From Elusimicrobia bacterium GWB2_63_16 (GTDB lineage Bacteria; Elusimicrobiota; Elusimicrobia; Elusimicrobiales; UBA9959), in assembly GCA_001799715.1 (NCBI GenBank), contig MGTZ01000030.1:1-64000 (forward strand): a stretch of 64,000 nt of DNA, in the 5' to 3' direction. Below, piece by piece: positions 56,301-64,000 of the stretch. The stretch's first letter is position 1; each line of letters opens with the position of its first letter. The notes below the pieces were generated by a model, which had not been told where the DNA came from, ran no database searches, and saw only the letters and a program-made list of their open reading frames with translations. The position numbers and the translations under genes were made by a program.

Positions 56301-59125
56301 CCGGCGACCTGCCCATAGTGCTGGTGCGCGTGGAAGACCAGGAGAATATCGGCCTGGTGGCGCGTATGGTGCAGGCGCACGCCTACTGGCGCCTCAAGGG
56401 CCTGGCGGTGGACCTGGTGGTCTGGAACGAGAGCAGCTCCGTCTACCGCGACGCGCTGAGCGAGCGCATCGGCGACCTGATCTCGGCCGACGAAAAACTG
56501 CCCGCCGACCGGCGCGGCCGTATCTATTCCCGCCGGGCGGACCAGATGTCCGAGGAGGACAAGGTGCTGATGCAGGCCGTGGCGCGCATCGTGGTCAGCG
56601 ACAGGGGCGGTACCCTGGCCGAACATCTGGACCGCGTGGCCAAGACGGCCGCGCCCCGCCAGCTGGCGGCCGCGCACCCGCGCCCGGAGCGAGCGCAGGC
56701 GGCCCCGGGCCCGGCGCTGCGCCCGGACCTGGCCCGCTTCAACGGCCTCGGCGGCTTCACCCCCGACGGGCGCGAGTACGTCATCTCCACGGGGCCCGGC
56801 AAAGTTACGCCGGCGCCATGGGTGAACGTGCTGGCCAACGCCCGCTTCGGCACCGTGGTCTCCGAGAGCGGCGGCGCCTACACCTGGCTGGAGAACGCCC
56901 AGCTGTTCCGCCTGACCCCCTGGCACAACGACGCCGTCACCGACGCCAGCGGCGAGGCCCTGTACCTGCGCGACGAGGACAGCGGCCGGTTCTGGTCCCC
57001 GGCCCCGCTGCCCGCGCGCGGCGCCGGCGGCTACGTGTCCCGCCACGGCTTCGGCTACACGATCTTCGAGCACGAGGAGGACGGGCTGGTGTCGGAGCTC
57101 ACGGTGTTCGTGGCGCTGGAGCAGCCGGTGAAGTTCGCCTCGCTCAAGCTGCGCAACGCCTCCGGCCGCCGCCGCAGCCTGTCGGCCACTTCTTACAGCG
57201 AGCTGGTGCTGGGCCCGCAGCGCGACAAGTCGCACATGCACGTGCTTACCGAGGTGGACCCCAAGAGCGGCGCGCTGACCGCCTATAACCACTACAACAA
57301 GGAATTTCCCGGCCGGGTGGTCTTTCTCGACGTCAGCGAGACCGCGCGCTTCGTCACCGGCGACCGCCGGGAGTTCATAGGCCGCAACGGCTCGCTGGCC
57401 GCGCCGGCCGCGATGCGCGACGAGGCGCTGTCGGGCAGGGTGGGCGCCGGGCTGGATCCCTGCGCGGCCATGCAGGTGAAATTCGACCTGGAGGACGGCG
57501 ACGAGAAAGAGATCGTCTTCTCGTTCGGCGCCGCCGGCGGGGCCGACGAGGCCCGCGCCGTGCTGCAGCGCTTCTCCGGCGTGGAGGCCGTGCGCGCCGA
57601 GCTGGAGGCCGTCTGGGAGCACTGGAAGCGCGCGCTCGGCGTGGTCTACGTGGAAACCCCCGACGACTCCGTGAATTTCCTGGTCAACGGCTGGCTGCAG
57701 TACCAGGTGCTCGGCTGCCGCCTGCTGGGCCGCAGCGGTTTCTACCAGTCCGGGGGCGCCTACGGCTTCCGCGACCAGCTGCAGGACGGCCTGGCCCTGA
57801 CCCACTCTCACCCGGGCCTGGTGCGCGCCCAGCTGCTGGCCTTCGCGGCCCGGCAGTTCCCCGAGGGCGACGCTCAGCACTGGTGGCATCCGCCGTCGGG
57901 CCGCGGCGTGCGCAGCCACTGCTCCGACGATTACCTCTGGCTGCCGCTGGCCGTCTGCCGGTACGTGGAGGAGATCGGCGATACCGGCGTGCTCGACGAG
58001 CCCGTCCCCTTCCTCGACGGCCCGCCGGTGAAGCCGGAGGAAGAATCCTATTACGACCTGCCCCGGGCCGCCGCCGCCGGCGCCACGCTCTACGAGCATT
58101 GCGTCCGGGCGGTAAAGCACGGCCTGCGCTACGGCGAGCGGGGCCTGCCGCTGATGGGCAGCGGCGACTGGAACGACGGCATGAACCTGGTCGGCCGGGA
58201 GGGCAGGGGGGAAAGCGTCTGGCTGGGCTTCTTCCTCTACCGGGTGCTGCAGGCCATGGCCGCGCTGGCCGCCGGCCGCGGCGACAAGGAATTCGCGGAC
58301 CTGTGCCTGGCCGAGGCCGCCCGGCTGGCCGGCAGCATAGAGGCCAACGCCTGGGACGGCGGCTGGTACCGGCGCGCCTATTACGACAGCGGCGAACCGC
58401 TGGGTTCGGCCTCCAGCCCGGAGTGCCGCATAGACTCCCTGCCGCAGTCCTGGGCCGTCATCTCCGGCGCCGCGCCGGCCGCCAGGGCCGCGGCGGCCAT
58501 GGAGCAGGTGGACCGCCGCCTGGTGGACCGGACGGCCGCGCTGGTGAAGCTCTTCGAGCCGCCCTTCGACAAGTGCGCCGCCGACCCCGGCTACATCAAG
58601 GGCTACCTGCCCGGCGTGCGCGAGAACGGCGGGCAGTACACGCACGCCGCCGTGTGGGCCGTCATCGCCTTCGCGCTGCTCGGGGACAGGGAGCGCGCCT
58701 GGGAACTGCTGGGCCTCATCAACCCGGTGCGCCATTCCGACAGCCCGGCCGGCTGCGCCGTCTACAAGGTGGAGCCTTACGTCATGGCCGGAGACGTGTA
58801 CTCGGTGGGCGCCAACGCCGGGCGCGGCGGCTGGACCTGGTACAGCGGCTCGGCGGCCTGGATGTACCAGCTGCTGGTCACCCACCTGCTGGGGCTGAGT
58901 CTGCGCGTGGACCGGCTCTGCTTCCGGCCCTGCGTGCCGCCAGACTGGAACTCCTACAAACTGCATTACCGCTACAGGGAAACTTTCTACCACATCACCG
59001 TAACGCGGACGGGCCCCGGCGGCGCCGTGCTCGCGGTGACGGCGGACGGCGAGGAACGCGCCGACAAATGCGTGCCCCTCGTCGACGACCGGGCGCAGCA
59101 CAGCGCCGAGGTCCGGATAGGCTGA
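50345..59125 (+). CDS. Cyclic beta-1,2-glucan synthase-like protein (NdvB/ChvB type, GT84-GH94 architecture)
   Basis: 2926 aa; GT motif FVITLDTDTRMPRDAARDL, AHRTSPTNIGLSLLANLSAYDFGYL, YMAHHQGMSLLALAYGL, C-terminal phosphorylase-like GFRDQLQDGLAL...MGSGDWNDGMNLVG. Confidence 0.93.
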   Translation: MPMFLRLMKRTLPAIKKNLGRLLPNPKIAEEQPLRAELFNVDQFKLHAAALAFRHSVSFKRGRDRLLARLKENEAILLRAYELLNRAGGAKRRISPAGDWLLDNYYLIEEQIRLAQKFLPKGYSEELPSLNRGPLAGYPRVYDIAMEMVAHGDGRLDVKGLAAFVGAYQVGRRLKLGELWAVPIMIRLALIENLRRIASRMIVSQNDRDAAEYRAGRILAVLAKDTSGVILEIAAMAKAGLPLSDAFVAEFVRRLHGQSPAFNLPIVWLEKKLAEQGKTTERLIQSANQKQAADQVSIANTIESLRFLETTDWHDFVEGLSAVERELRRDPSGHYPGMAFATRDAYRHAVEDLALRGRLPEEEVAARAVAMAAGAAPGGASAHVGYYLADRGFAVFCRSLGLRLRFRDHLRARRTGLALAAYGGAALSLTLLAEAGVMALAWGQGLVEPLWLAAFGLPLLFPASQAALALANWFFTRSVTPEKLPRMDFSEGIPAGARSLTVIPTMLTGAEAIDSLLEGLEVCYLGNIDPNVDFALLTDFRDAAAETLPGDGALVQRAAAGIERLNRKYAGHREGIFYLLHRPRRWNPRERVWMGYERKRGKLADLNAALRGRGEDRFSAVVGDLARLRDVKFVITLDTDTRMPRDAARDLAGIMAHPLNRPVYDAAKGRVVSGYGILQPRVDLGYPGDTPSLFVRIFGGEPGIDPYTKTVSDVYQDLFFEGSFIGKGLYDVDAFEAALAGRLPENLILSHDLLEGCYARSALVTDVQLYEKYPSGYLADMNRRHRWTRGDWQISGWVLPFVPGPGAAGNPLSALSRWKILDNLRRSLTPAASAWLLLAGWFASPGPGFWPAALLFLAGFPLLLISCVEAVGKSRDISLEGHLNALLDSLAVRAAQFGLSLAFLAHEALYGLHAVAITYWRLFASRRRLLEWRTSGEAELQAATTVPQYARAMAAGPLAALAVAAWLAPAGRADALTGGFLLLWLLSPALAWLVSRAPAPRRSELSAARAAWLGALARRTWAFFETFVTGRDNWLPPDNYQEEFIGAAAHRTSPTNIGLSLLANLSAYDFGYLSMGLMCNRTEKTLRTMGGMEKYRGHFYNWYDTETLKPLKPLYVSSVDSGNMAGHLLVLRAGLLELKSARVVSPRITEGLADTLAVLAESAGELERSGAPGAAAAGRTAAEQAARLLARLRPVPASLQETRALLLWLSAESAKILPGLEGGHLDPARRWARAFERQCYDYLEDMAFIAPWTLLPPEAPGMWDKGGEARRAVLAALRGELRRLDAVPTLAEAARLELKLGPLIDAALAAAGRAEETDYDAGRERDWLARLRAALKEAGDRASGRMLAIEAMALACTELSAVEFEFLYNRGAHLLSIGYNVSEHRLDTGCYDLLASESRLCSYVAIAQGKLPQKHWFMLGRLLSRYGGDPVLVSWGGSVFEYLMPLLVMPAYEGTLLERTYRAMVACQAEYGEDNGIPWGMSESGYNKLDAALAYQYRSFGVPDLGFKRGLAEDLVVAPYASVLALMVEPALACANLERLQADGYRGEYGFYEAVDYTPSRAAHDGSPAAVRSYMAHHQGMSLLALAYGLLDRPMQRRFLADPMFKATELLLQERVPKAPAFLYDTEVSGLLRKTEESDALSRVFTTPHTPAPEVHLLSNGAYSLMVTNAGDGYTRWKDLAVTRWRGDAVVQDGGTYIYLRDADTGEFWSAAYQPTLKPPSRYEAIFSRSRAEFRRRDHEIEAHTEIAVSPEDNIDLRRVRLRNLSRRARTIELTSYAEVVLNQGAADQAHRAFSNLFVETEIIRSHQAILCSRRPRSAKETFPVLAHFMAVHGRAADGASYETDRDRFIGRGNTLAGPAAMRGGRLGDSEGAVLDPVAAIRCAVRLEPGESAVVDYVTGVCPDRAAARAVIEKYRDRNLADRVFDLAWTHAQVTLQQINATESDAQVYGRLASAIIYANPDWRAHSSVLRQNLRGQTDLWGYGISGDLPIVLVRVEDQENIGLVARMVQAHAYWRLKGLAVDLVVWNESSSVYRDALSERIGDLISADEKLPADRRGRIYSRRADQMSEEDKVLMQAVARIVVSDRGGTLAEHLDRVAKTAAPRQLAAAHPRPERAQAAPGPALRPDLARFNGLGGFTPDGREYVISTGPGKVTPAPWVNVLANARFGTVVSESGGAYTWLENAQLFRLTPWHNDAVTDASGEALYLRDEDSGRFWSPAPLPARGAGGYVSRHGFGYTIFEHEEDGLVSELTVFVALEQPVKFASLKLRNASGRRRSLSATSYSELVLGPQRDKSHMHVLTEVDPKSGALTAYNHYNKEFPGRVVFLDVSETARFVTGDRREFIGRNGSLAAPAAMRDEALSGRVGAGLDPCAAMQVKFDLEDGDEKEIVFSFGAAGGADEARAVLQRFSGVEAVRAELEAVWEHWKRALGVVYVETPDDSVNFLVNGWLQYQVLGCRLLGRSGFYQSGGAYGFRDQLQDGLALTHSHPGLVRAQLLAFAARQFPEGDAQHWWHPPSGRGVRSHCSDDYLWLPLAVCRYVEEIGDTGVLDEPVPFLDGPPVKPEEESYYDLPRAAAAGATLYEHCVRAVKHGLRYGERGLPLMGSGDWNDGMNLVGREGRGESVWLGFFLYRVLQAMAALAAGRGDKEFADLCLAEAARLAGSIEANAWDGGWYRRAYYDSGEPLGSASSPECRIDSLPQSWAVISGAAPAARAAAAMEQVDRRLVDRTAALVKLFEPPFDKCAADPGYIKGYLPGVRENGGQYTHAAVWAVIAFALLGDRERAWELLGLINPVRHSDSPAGCAVYKVEPYVMAGDVYSVGANAGRGGWTWYSGSAAWMYQLLVTHLLGLSLRVDRLCFRPCVPPDWNSYKLHYRYRETFYHITVTRTGPGGAVLAVTADGEERADKCVPLVDDRAQHSAEVRIG

Positions 59126-59166
59126 CGCCCGCGGCCGCGGGGTTTGCTAAAATAGTGCTGCCCGCT

Positions 59167-60183
59167 ATGCTGACAAAAGATTTCGACCTGCTCCTGACGC
59201 CCGCGCTGGAACGCCGCAAGCCGCTCGAAGCGGCCCTCGCCGCCGAGGGCACCGACTGCCTCCGCCTTTTCAACGGCGTGGCCGAGGGCCTGCCGGGACT
59301 GACCGTAGACCGCTACGGCGGCCTGGTGCTGGCCCAGACCTTCCGCGACAGCCTCACGCCCGAAGAGGTGCCGGCGCTGGAAGAGAGCCTGCGCCGGGCG
59401 CTGCCCGGGCCTTTCGCTTTCGCCTACAACCACCGCGGCAAGCGAGCCACGGAATCTTTTTCCAAATGGCATAAGCCGGCGCCCGGGGCGCTGGAGGATT
59501 TCATCTGCCGCGAGGGCGGCCTGAAATATGTCATCAGCGCCAGGCACCGCGGCATAGACCCGTGGCTGTTCCTCGACCTGCGGGCGGCCAGGCGGCTGGT
59601 GCGCGGCAGCGCCAAGGGAGTGAGCGCGCTGAACCTGTTCTCCTATACCTGCGGGGTTGGCGTCTGCGCCGCCGCCGGGGGGGCGGCCGAGGTGTGGAAC
59701 GTGGACTTCGCGCAGTCCAGCCTCGACGTGGGCCGCCGCAACGCCGAACTCAACGGCATACCGGCAGAGCGCTTCCGGCTGGTCAACGAGGATTGCCTGA
59801 CGGTGGTGCGCCAGCTGGCCGGCCTGCCGGTGGCCGGGCGCTACGGGCAGAAGCGGCGCTATGAAAGATTTCAGCCCCGCTCCTTCGACCTGGTCTTCCT
59901 GGACCCGCCGGCCTGGGCCAAGGGCCCGCTGAGCGCGGTGGACGTGCAGGGCGACTACCAGAGTATGTTCAAGCCGGCCGTGCTGGCGGCCAAACCCGGC
60001 GGCCGGGTAGTAGCCACCAACCACGTGGCCGCCGTGGATTACGCCGCCTGGACCGAAACCCTGCGCCGCTGCGCCGCCAAGGCCGGCCGCCCCATAAAAA
60101 ACATAGAGCCCGTCCCGGTGGACGCGGATTTTCCTTCTTTCGACGGCCGCCCGCCGCTGAAAGTGGCCGTCTGCGAAGTCTGA
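59167..60183 (+). CDS. Class I SAM-dependent rRNA methyltransferase (RlmI-like)
   Basis: Tail of ORF 57883..60183 from MLTKDFDLLLTPALERRK; LFNGVAEGLPGLTVDRYGGL; FDLVFLDPPAWAKG; ALNLFSYTCGVGVCAA. Confidence 0.9.
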   Translation: MLTKDFDLLLTPALERRKPLEAALAAEGTDCLRLFNGVAEGLPGLTVDRYGGLVLAQTFRDSLTPEEVPALEESLRRALPGPFAFAYNHRGKRATESFSKWHKPAPGALEDFICREGGLKYVISARHRGIDPWLFLDLRAARRLVRGSAKGVSALNLFSYTCGVGVCAAAGGAAEVWNVDFAQSSLDVGRRNAELNGIPAERFRLVNEDCLTVVRQLAGLPVAGRYGQKRRYERFQPRSFDLVFLDPPAWAKGPLSAVDVQGDYQSMFKPAVLAAKPGGRVVATNHVAAVDYAAWTETLRRCAAKAGRPIKNIEPVPVDADFPSFDGRPPLKVAVCEV

Positions 60184-60221
60184 TCCGTAAATAGCCGGCC
60201 GCCGGCCCGGCGGCGTGAAAA

Positions 60222-60252
60222 AACAAAACCCCTCGCGGGGTTTTGTCTTTTT
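60222..60252. terminator. Bidirectional Rho-independent terminator
   Basis: AAAACAAAACCCCTCGCGGGGTTTTGTCTTTTT between convergent genes. Confidence 0.85.
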
Positions 60253-60273
60253 GCATCGGGAGAGGACTGCCGG

Positions 60274-60957
60274 TTAAGCGGAAAGGGGCAGCGAGAGGGT
60301 CACCCTGGCGCCGCCGCCGGGGACGTTGGCCGCCGCGGCGCCGCCGCCCAGCTGCTCCATGTACCTGCGCGCCAGCGTCAGGCCCAGGCCTATGCCGCGC
60401 GGCTTGGTGGTGTAGAAAGGGGCGAAGACCTTCTCGCCGTCGGCGTCCGGCAGGCCGGGGCCGCCGTCGGCAACTGAAAGATGCGCCAGCCTGCCCTCGT
60501 GCGAGGCCGCCAGCTTTACCGCGCCGCCCTCGGGCATGGCCTGCACGGCGTTGTCGAGCAGGCTCCGCAGCGCGTAGGCCAGCGCCTCCGGGTCGGCGCT
60601 CACGCAGGGGTCGGCGGGGTCCTCGGTCACCTCATGCGTCACCGAGGGGGGGAAGGGGTAGGCCGAGGCCGCGTCGCGCAGGGCGGCGTTGACCGCTACG
60701 CGCGAAGGTTTCATCTCGCGCGCGCGGGTGAAGGCCAGCATCTCCTCTATCACGTCGTTGCTGTGCTTGACCTCGCTCTCTATTATGCCTATGTGCTTGG
60801 CGATCTTGGGGTCCAGCGCGGCGCCGCCGGCGGCGAGCTTGGTCTTTACGAAGTAGAGGGAGTTGGATATGATGGCCAGCGGGTTGCGCAGCTCGTGGCT
60901 GACCACGCTGGCCATACGCTTGAGAATGTCTGTTTTGTCCTTTTCCGTATCGTTCAT
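60274..60957 (-). CDS. Short cytosolic histidine kinase (HisKA + HATPase, no sensor domain)
   Basis: MASVVSHELRNPLAIISNSLYFVKTKL; DNAVQAMPEGGAVKL; DGGPGLPDADGEKVFAPFYTTKPRGIGLGLTLARR. Confidence 0.92.
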   Translation of the reverse strand: MNDTEKDKTDILKRMASVVSHELRNPLAIISNSLYFVKTKLAAGGAALDPKIAKHIGIIESEVKHSNDVIEEMLAFTRAREMKPSRVAVNAALRDAASAYPFPPSVTHEVTEDPADPCVSADPEALAYALRSLLDNAVQAMPEGGAVKLAASHEGRLAHLSVADGGPGLPDADGEKVFAPFYTTKPRGIGLGLTLARRYMEQLGGGAAAANVPGGGARVTLSLPLSA

Positions 60958-61057
60958 ATGAGCCCCTCTTGCCGCTTTTCTGACTTAATGATACATTTTC
61001 TGCCGGGAAGGTGGAATACCGCGCCGGCGGCGCAAATGTTAAAATATTGACCGGACC

Positions 61058-62092
61058 ATGAAAAGTTTTGATTCTATCGCGGTGCTGCTCGGCCTGCTGG
61101 CGGCCTTTTTCTTCGGCGTCTCCACGCCCCTGAGCAAGGCGCTTCTCAGCGACCTCAACCCCTTCCTGCTGGCCGGCCTGCTCTACCTCGGGGCGGGCAT
61201 AGGTCTGTCCGCCTATACCCTGCTGCGCGGCGGCAGGCTGCTGCCGCCCCCGGCGACGCTGAAGTATAAATATATCGCCGGGATGATAGTGTTCGGCGGC
61301 CTGCTGGGCCCCGTGCTGCTGCTGGCCGCTATAAAGATAGCCCCCGCGGCTTCGGTCTCCATCTGGCTGAACCTGGAGCTGGTGGCCACGGCTATACTCG
61401 GCCATTTCCTGTTCAAGGACCACCTGGACAAACGCGGCTGGCTCAGCGTGGCCATGAGCCTTGCGGCGGGCATATTGCTCTCGTACAGCGGCGGCGCCGC
61501 GGGCTTTACCGCCGGCCTGCTGGTTGCGCTGGCCTGCTTCAGTTGGGGCTTCGATAACCATTTCACCGCCATCATCGACGACCTCTCCCCCGTGCAGAGC
61601 ACTATCATCAAGGGCCTGGCCGCCGGTACCACCAATACCCTCATCGGCCTGGCGCTGGCCGGCGGTATGCCGGAACTGCCTGCGCTGGGCAAGGCGCTGC
61701 TGGTAGGCTTCCACTGCTACGGCCTCAGCATCACCTTCTATATCTCGGCCGCGCAAAAACTCGGCGCGGTGCGCAGCCAGCTTATCTTCTCGCTGGCGCC
61801 GATCTTCGGCGTGATCCTCTCCGTGCTGGCGCTGCATGAAGGCCTTTCCGCCGTGCAGCTGGTATCGGGCGCCATGCTGCTGGCCTCGGTCTGGCTGATG
61901 CTGGCCGAGAAGCACGCGCACGCCCACGAGCACCACGAGATGGAGCATACGCACGAGCACGCCCACGGCGACCTGCACCACGACCATCACGACGGCGCGC
62001 AGAAAGAGCCTCACGCCCACCTGCACAGGCACAGCGCCGCCACCCACGTGCATCCTCACTGGCCGGACCTGCACCACCGGCATACCCATTAG
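61058..62092 (+). CDS. EamA/DMT family transporter with His-rich C-terminus
   Basis: 10-TM-like EamA sequence (FFFGVSTPLSKALLSDLNPFLLAGLLYLG); C-terminal HAHAHEHHEMEHTHEHAHGDLHHDHHDG...HRHTH. Confidence 0.88.
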   Translation: MKSFDSIAVLLGLLAAFFFGVSTPLSKALLSDLNPFLLAGLLYLGAGIGLSAYTLLRGGRLLPPPATLKYKYIAGMIVFGGLLGPVLLLAAIKIAPAASVSIWLNLELVATAILGHFLFKDHLDKRGWLSVAMSLAAGILLSYSGGAAGFTAGLLVALACFSWGFDNHFTAIIDDLSPVQSTIIKGLAAGTTNTLIGLALAGGMPELPALGKALLVGFHCYGLSITFYISAAQKLGAVRSQLIFSLAPIFGVILSVLALHEGLSAVQLVSGAMLLASVWLMLAEKHAHAHEHHEMEHTHEHAHGDLHHDHHDGAQKEPHAHLHRHSAATHVHPHWPDLHHRHTH

Positions 62093-62093
62093 C

Positions 62094-62492
62094 GTGACCG
62101 GCGCTGAGGTCGGCCTGCTCTCCCTGCTTGGCGCCAGTTTCCTCGCCTCCACGCTGGTGCCGGTAAGTTCCGAGGCGGCGCTGTTCGCCGTGCTCAAGTT
62201 CGACCCCGGCCTGCTCTGGGCCGCCCTCGGCGCGGCCACGCTGGGCAATACAGCCGGCGGCCTTACCACCTATCTCATCGGGCGCTACGCGGGCTCGAAG
62301 AAGCCGCTGGCCCAATTGGAGCGCGTCAGCCGCTACGGCGCCCCGCTGCTCTTCTTCGCCTGGCTGCCCGTAGTGGGGGACGCTTTCTGCCTGGCCGCCG
62401 GCTGGGCCCGCCTCAACTGGCTCGCCGTCGCCCTCTTCTCCGCCGCCGGCCGCTTCCTGCGCTACTACCTGATCGCCCAAACCGCCCTGTAA
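62094..62492 (+). CDS. YqaA-like DedA-related membrane protein
   Basis: FLASTLVPVSSEAALFAVLKFDP...ATLGNTAGGLTTYLIGRYAG...FFAWLPVVGDAFCLAAGWAR. Confidence 0.85.
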   Translation: MTGAEVGLLSLLGASFLASTLVPVSSEAALFAVLKFDPGLLWAALGAATLGNTAGGLTTYLIGRYAGSKKPLAQLERVSRYGAPLLFFAWLPVVGDAFCLAAGWARLNWLAVALFSAAGRFLRYYLIAQTAL

Positions 62493-62692
62493 GGTATAGT
62501 GGTCAGGTCTTGACTTGTGACTCCCTGCGGCGGCCGGGGTTTTTTCATTTAACCAGCACTACCAGCGCCCGCGGTGCGCCCGCGCCGTTGCGGATATTAC
62601 TTAGGTCCGTTCGTAATAATCCTAATACCCGGACTGCCTGTGTATCGTGTATGTTTTATACGCGGCCTGCGCGGAAAAGGGAAGGCGAATAT

Positions 62693-63733
62693 ATGCCCGG
62701 AGATATTAAGACTGGCAGACGATCTGCGGCGCGCCTTCTTCTGGTACTGGCGGCGCTGCTGGGCGCCGCGCTGCTGGTCAAGGGGGCCGTCTTTCCGGAG
62801 CTCGTGCGCCGGCGCCTGGGCTCCGCCGTGCGAGCGGGCTGCGCAACCTGCGAGCTCTCCCTCGGCGAGGTCAGGGTGCAACTCGTCCCGCCGGCCCTGA
62901 ACTGCGGCCGGATCCGGCTTACCGCCGGGGTCTACGGCGCCACCTCGGTCAATCTCGAAGCGGGGAACATCCACGCGCCGCTCTCGCTTTCTCAGCTCCT
63001 GCGCGGGCGTATCAGGACGGGCATCGTGCTGATAGACCGGTTCAGCGTGACCGTGAAAGAGGGGGATCTGCCGGAGGCCGTGCCCGCCGGCGGCCCCGCG
63101 CGGCCCCTGGACCTGGAGCTGGAAGGGGTGACGATAAGGGGCGGGTCTTTCGTTTATGTGCGGGAATCCCCCGGTCTGAGGGGGAGCCTGGGGGTCTCCG
63201 GCCTGAGCGCCGCCCTGGGGCCGATCGGCACCTCGGAGCGGCTCAGGGGGGCGGCCGTCGAGGCCAGCGCCGAGGGGTTGCTGGCAGATTCCGGGAAGTT
63301 CCTCCTCGAAGTCAGGGGCAAACTCTTCGCCGCGGAGCCGGAGCTGGACGTGAAGCTGCGTATCCTGGGGCAGGACCTGCAGGGGTTCAACCGCTTTTTC
63401 CGGCCGATGGAAGGCATGAGCCTTAAAGGGACTTTGCTGGAGGGCCGCAGCGAAACGGCAATACGCGGCAGCCGCCTGAACGCCTCGGTCTACCTGCGCT
63501 ACCGCGGGCTGGGACTGCATCTCAGGAAAACCAAGGAGCGCGGCGCCCTGTCCTCGTACTTCCAGAACCTCCTGGCCGGCGCGGCGCTGGGCAGGCAGAA
63601 CGCGGACGACGGCGGCTACGACCGCAGCGGCACGGCGAAACTGGAGCGGCAGCCGGGCGAGGCGCTGGCCGCCTTTACGCTGAGGGGCATGAAGGAGGCG
63701 GCGATGCAAGTGGCGAAACAGGGCGGCAGATAG
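62693..63733 (+). CDS. AsmA/DUF748-like membrane-anchored protein
   Basis: N-terminal TM (AARLLLVLAALLGAALLVKGAVFPELVRRRLG), LELEGVTIRGGSFVYV, AsmA-like C-terminal LKGTLLEGRSETAIRGSRLNASVYL. Start set at MPGDIKTGRR. Confidence 0.65.
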   Translation: MPGDIKTGRRSAARLLLVLAALLGAALLVKGAVFPELVRRRLGSAVRAGCATCELSLGEVRVQLVPPALNCGRIRLTAGVYGATSVNLEAGNIHAPLSLSQLLRGRIRTGIVLIDRFSVTVKEGDLPEAVPAGGPARPLDLELEGVTIRGGSFVYVRESPGLRGSLGVSGLSAALGPIGTSERLRGAAVEASAEGLLADSGKFLLEVRGKLFAAEPELDVKLRILGQDLQGFNRFFRPMEGMSLKGTLLEGRSETAIRGSRLNASVYLRYRGLGLHLRKTKERGALSSYFQNLLAGAALGRQNADDGGYDRSGTAKLERQPGEALAAFTLRGMKEAAMQVAKQGGR

Positions 63734-63788
63734 GCCGCCCGCCCGGCGGGACAACGGATCTGCGATGAAAGTACAGTGGAGGAATAAC

Positions 63789-64000
63789 ATGAAAACTAAA
63801 ACCATGATAGAGGCGGGGTTGGGAGCGGCGGCCGTGGCCGCGCTGGGCGCGTACTTGCTGTACGGGAAGAACGGCGGCAGCAACCGCGCTAAAGTGTCCG
63901 GCTGGATGCTTAAGCTTAAAGGCGAGGTGCTGGAAAAAGTGGAGGAGTTCAAGGATATAAACAAGGCGGAGTACAACAAGATAGTCGACGAGGTGGTTGC
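63789..64000 (+). CDS. Small membrane-anchored protein (YtxH-like), truncated by window edge
   Basis: MKTKTMIEAGLGAAAVAALGAYLLYGKNGGSNRAKVSGWMLKLKGEVLEKVEEFKDINKAEYNKIVDEVV. Confidence 0.6.
   Translation, partial: MKTKTMIEAGLGAAAVAALGAYLLYGKNGGSNRAKVSGWMLKLKGEVLEKVEEFKDINKAEYNKIVDEVV

Noticed and set aside
54242-59101. 1619-aa minus-strand ORF opposite the glucan synthase (also 50408..54016 -)
   Set aside because: Shadow ORFs in GC-rich DNA antisense to a clearly homologous protein; low-complexity G/A/R/H/V/Q-rich translation with no motifs.
61921-62092. Short-period CAC/CAT-rich tract as a DNA repeat
   Set aside because: It is in frame and encodes the His-rich tail of the EamA protein, so it is coding low complexity.

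Overview
64 kb of GC-rich bacterial chromosome, densely coding. The gene content suggests an Elusimicrobiota-like lineage, but this is an inference from pilin and TPR style, not a computed placement. Housekeeping and core genes: rpoD (partial), dnaG, rpsU, rpsI/rplM, dcd, murC, rsmA, efp, smpB, rdgB. Type IV pilus genes: pilB, a pilin and pilD. Nickel and hydrogenase-maturation genes: hypC-hypD-lysR-hypE-(membrane protein)-hypF and nikR-(outer-membrane-like barrel)-Ni/Co-type transporter. Others: a Fur-family regulator plus ferritin, two clostripain-family peptidases, a subtilase, a 2926-aa cyclic beta-glucan synthase-like protein, three tRNAs, many TPR proteins. No CRISPR array, prophage or transposase gene was seen. 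Main points for follow-up: (1) a three-gene overlapping cluster of an intact 5'-nucleotidase, a lipoprotein-like 5'-nucleotidase paralogue without its metal ligands that appears to start at ACG, and a class-B acid-phosphatase-like HAD protein without its catalytic motifs; (2) noncoding tracts beside the tRNAs made of back-to-back perfect hairpins, including a 192-bp element closed by an 18-bp perfect stem, and copies of the tRNA-Ser 3' end, one inverted and split by a palindrome; (3) two GGGGACG-ended inverted-repeat elements, one of which supplies the start codon of a squalene/phytoene synthase; (4) -10-like boxes 5-13 nt upstream of ATGs without a Shine-Dalgarno, suggesting common leaderless transcription; (5) a THEP1-like NTPase without a P-loop. 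Coordinates of ORFs come from the supplied track, with starts adjusted where stated. All family calls are by eye from motifs; no search was run.
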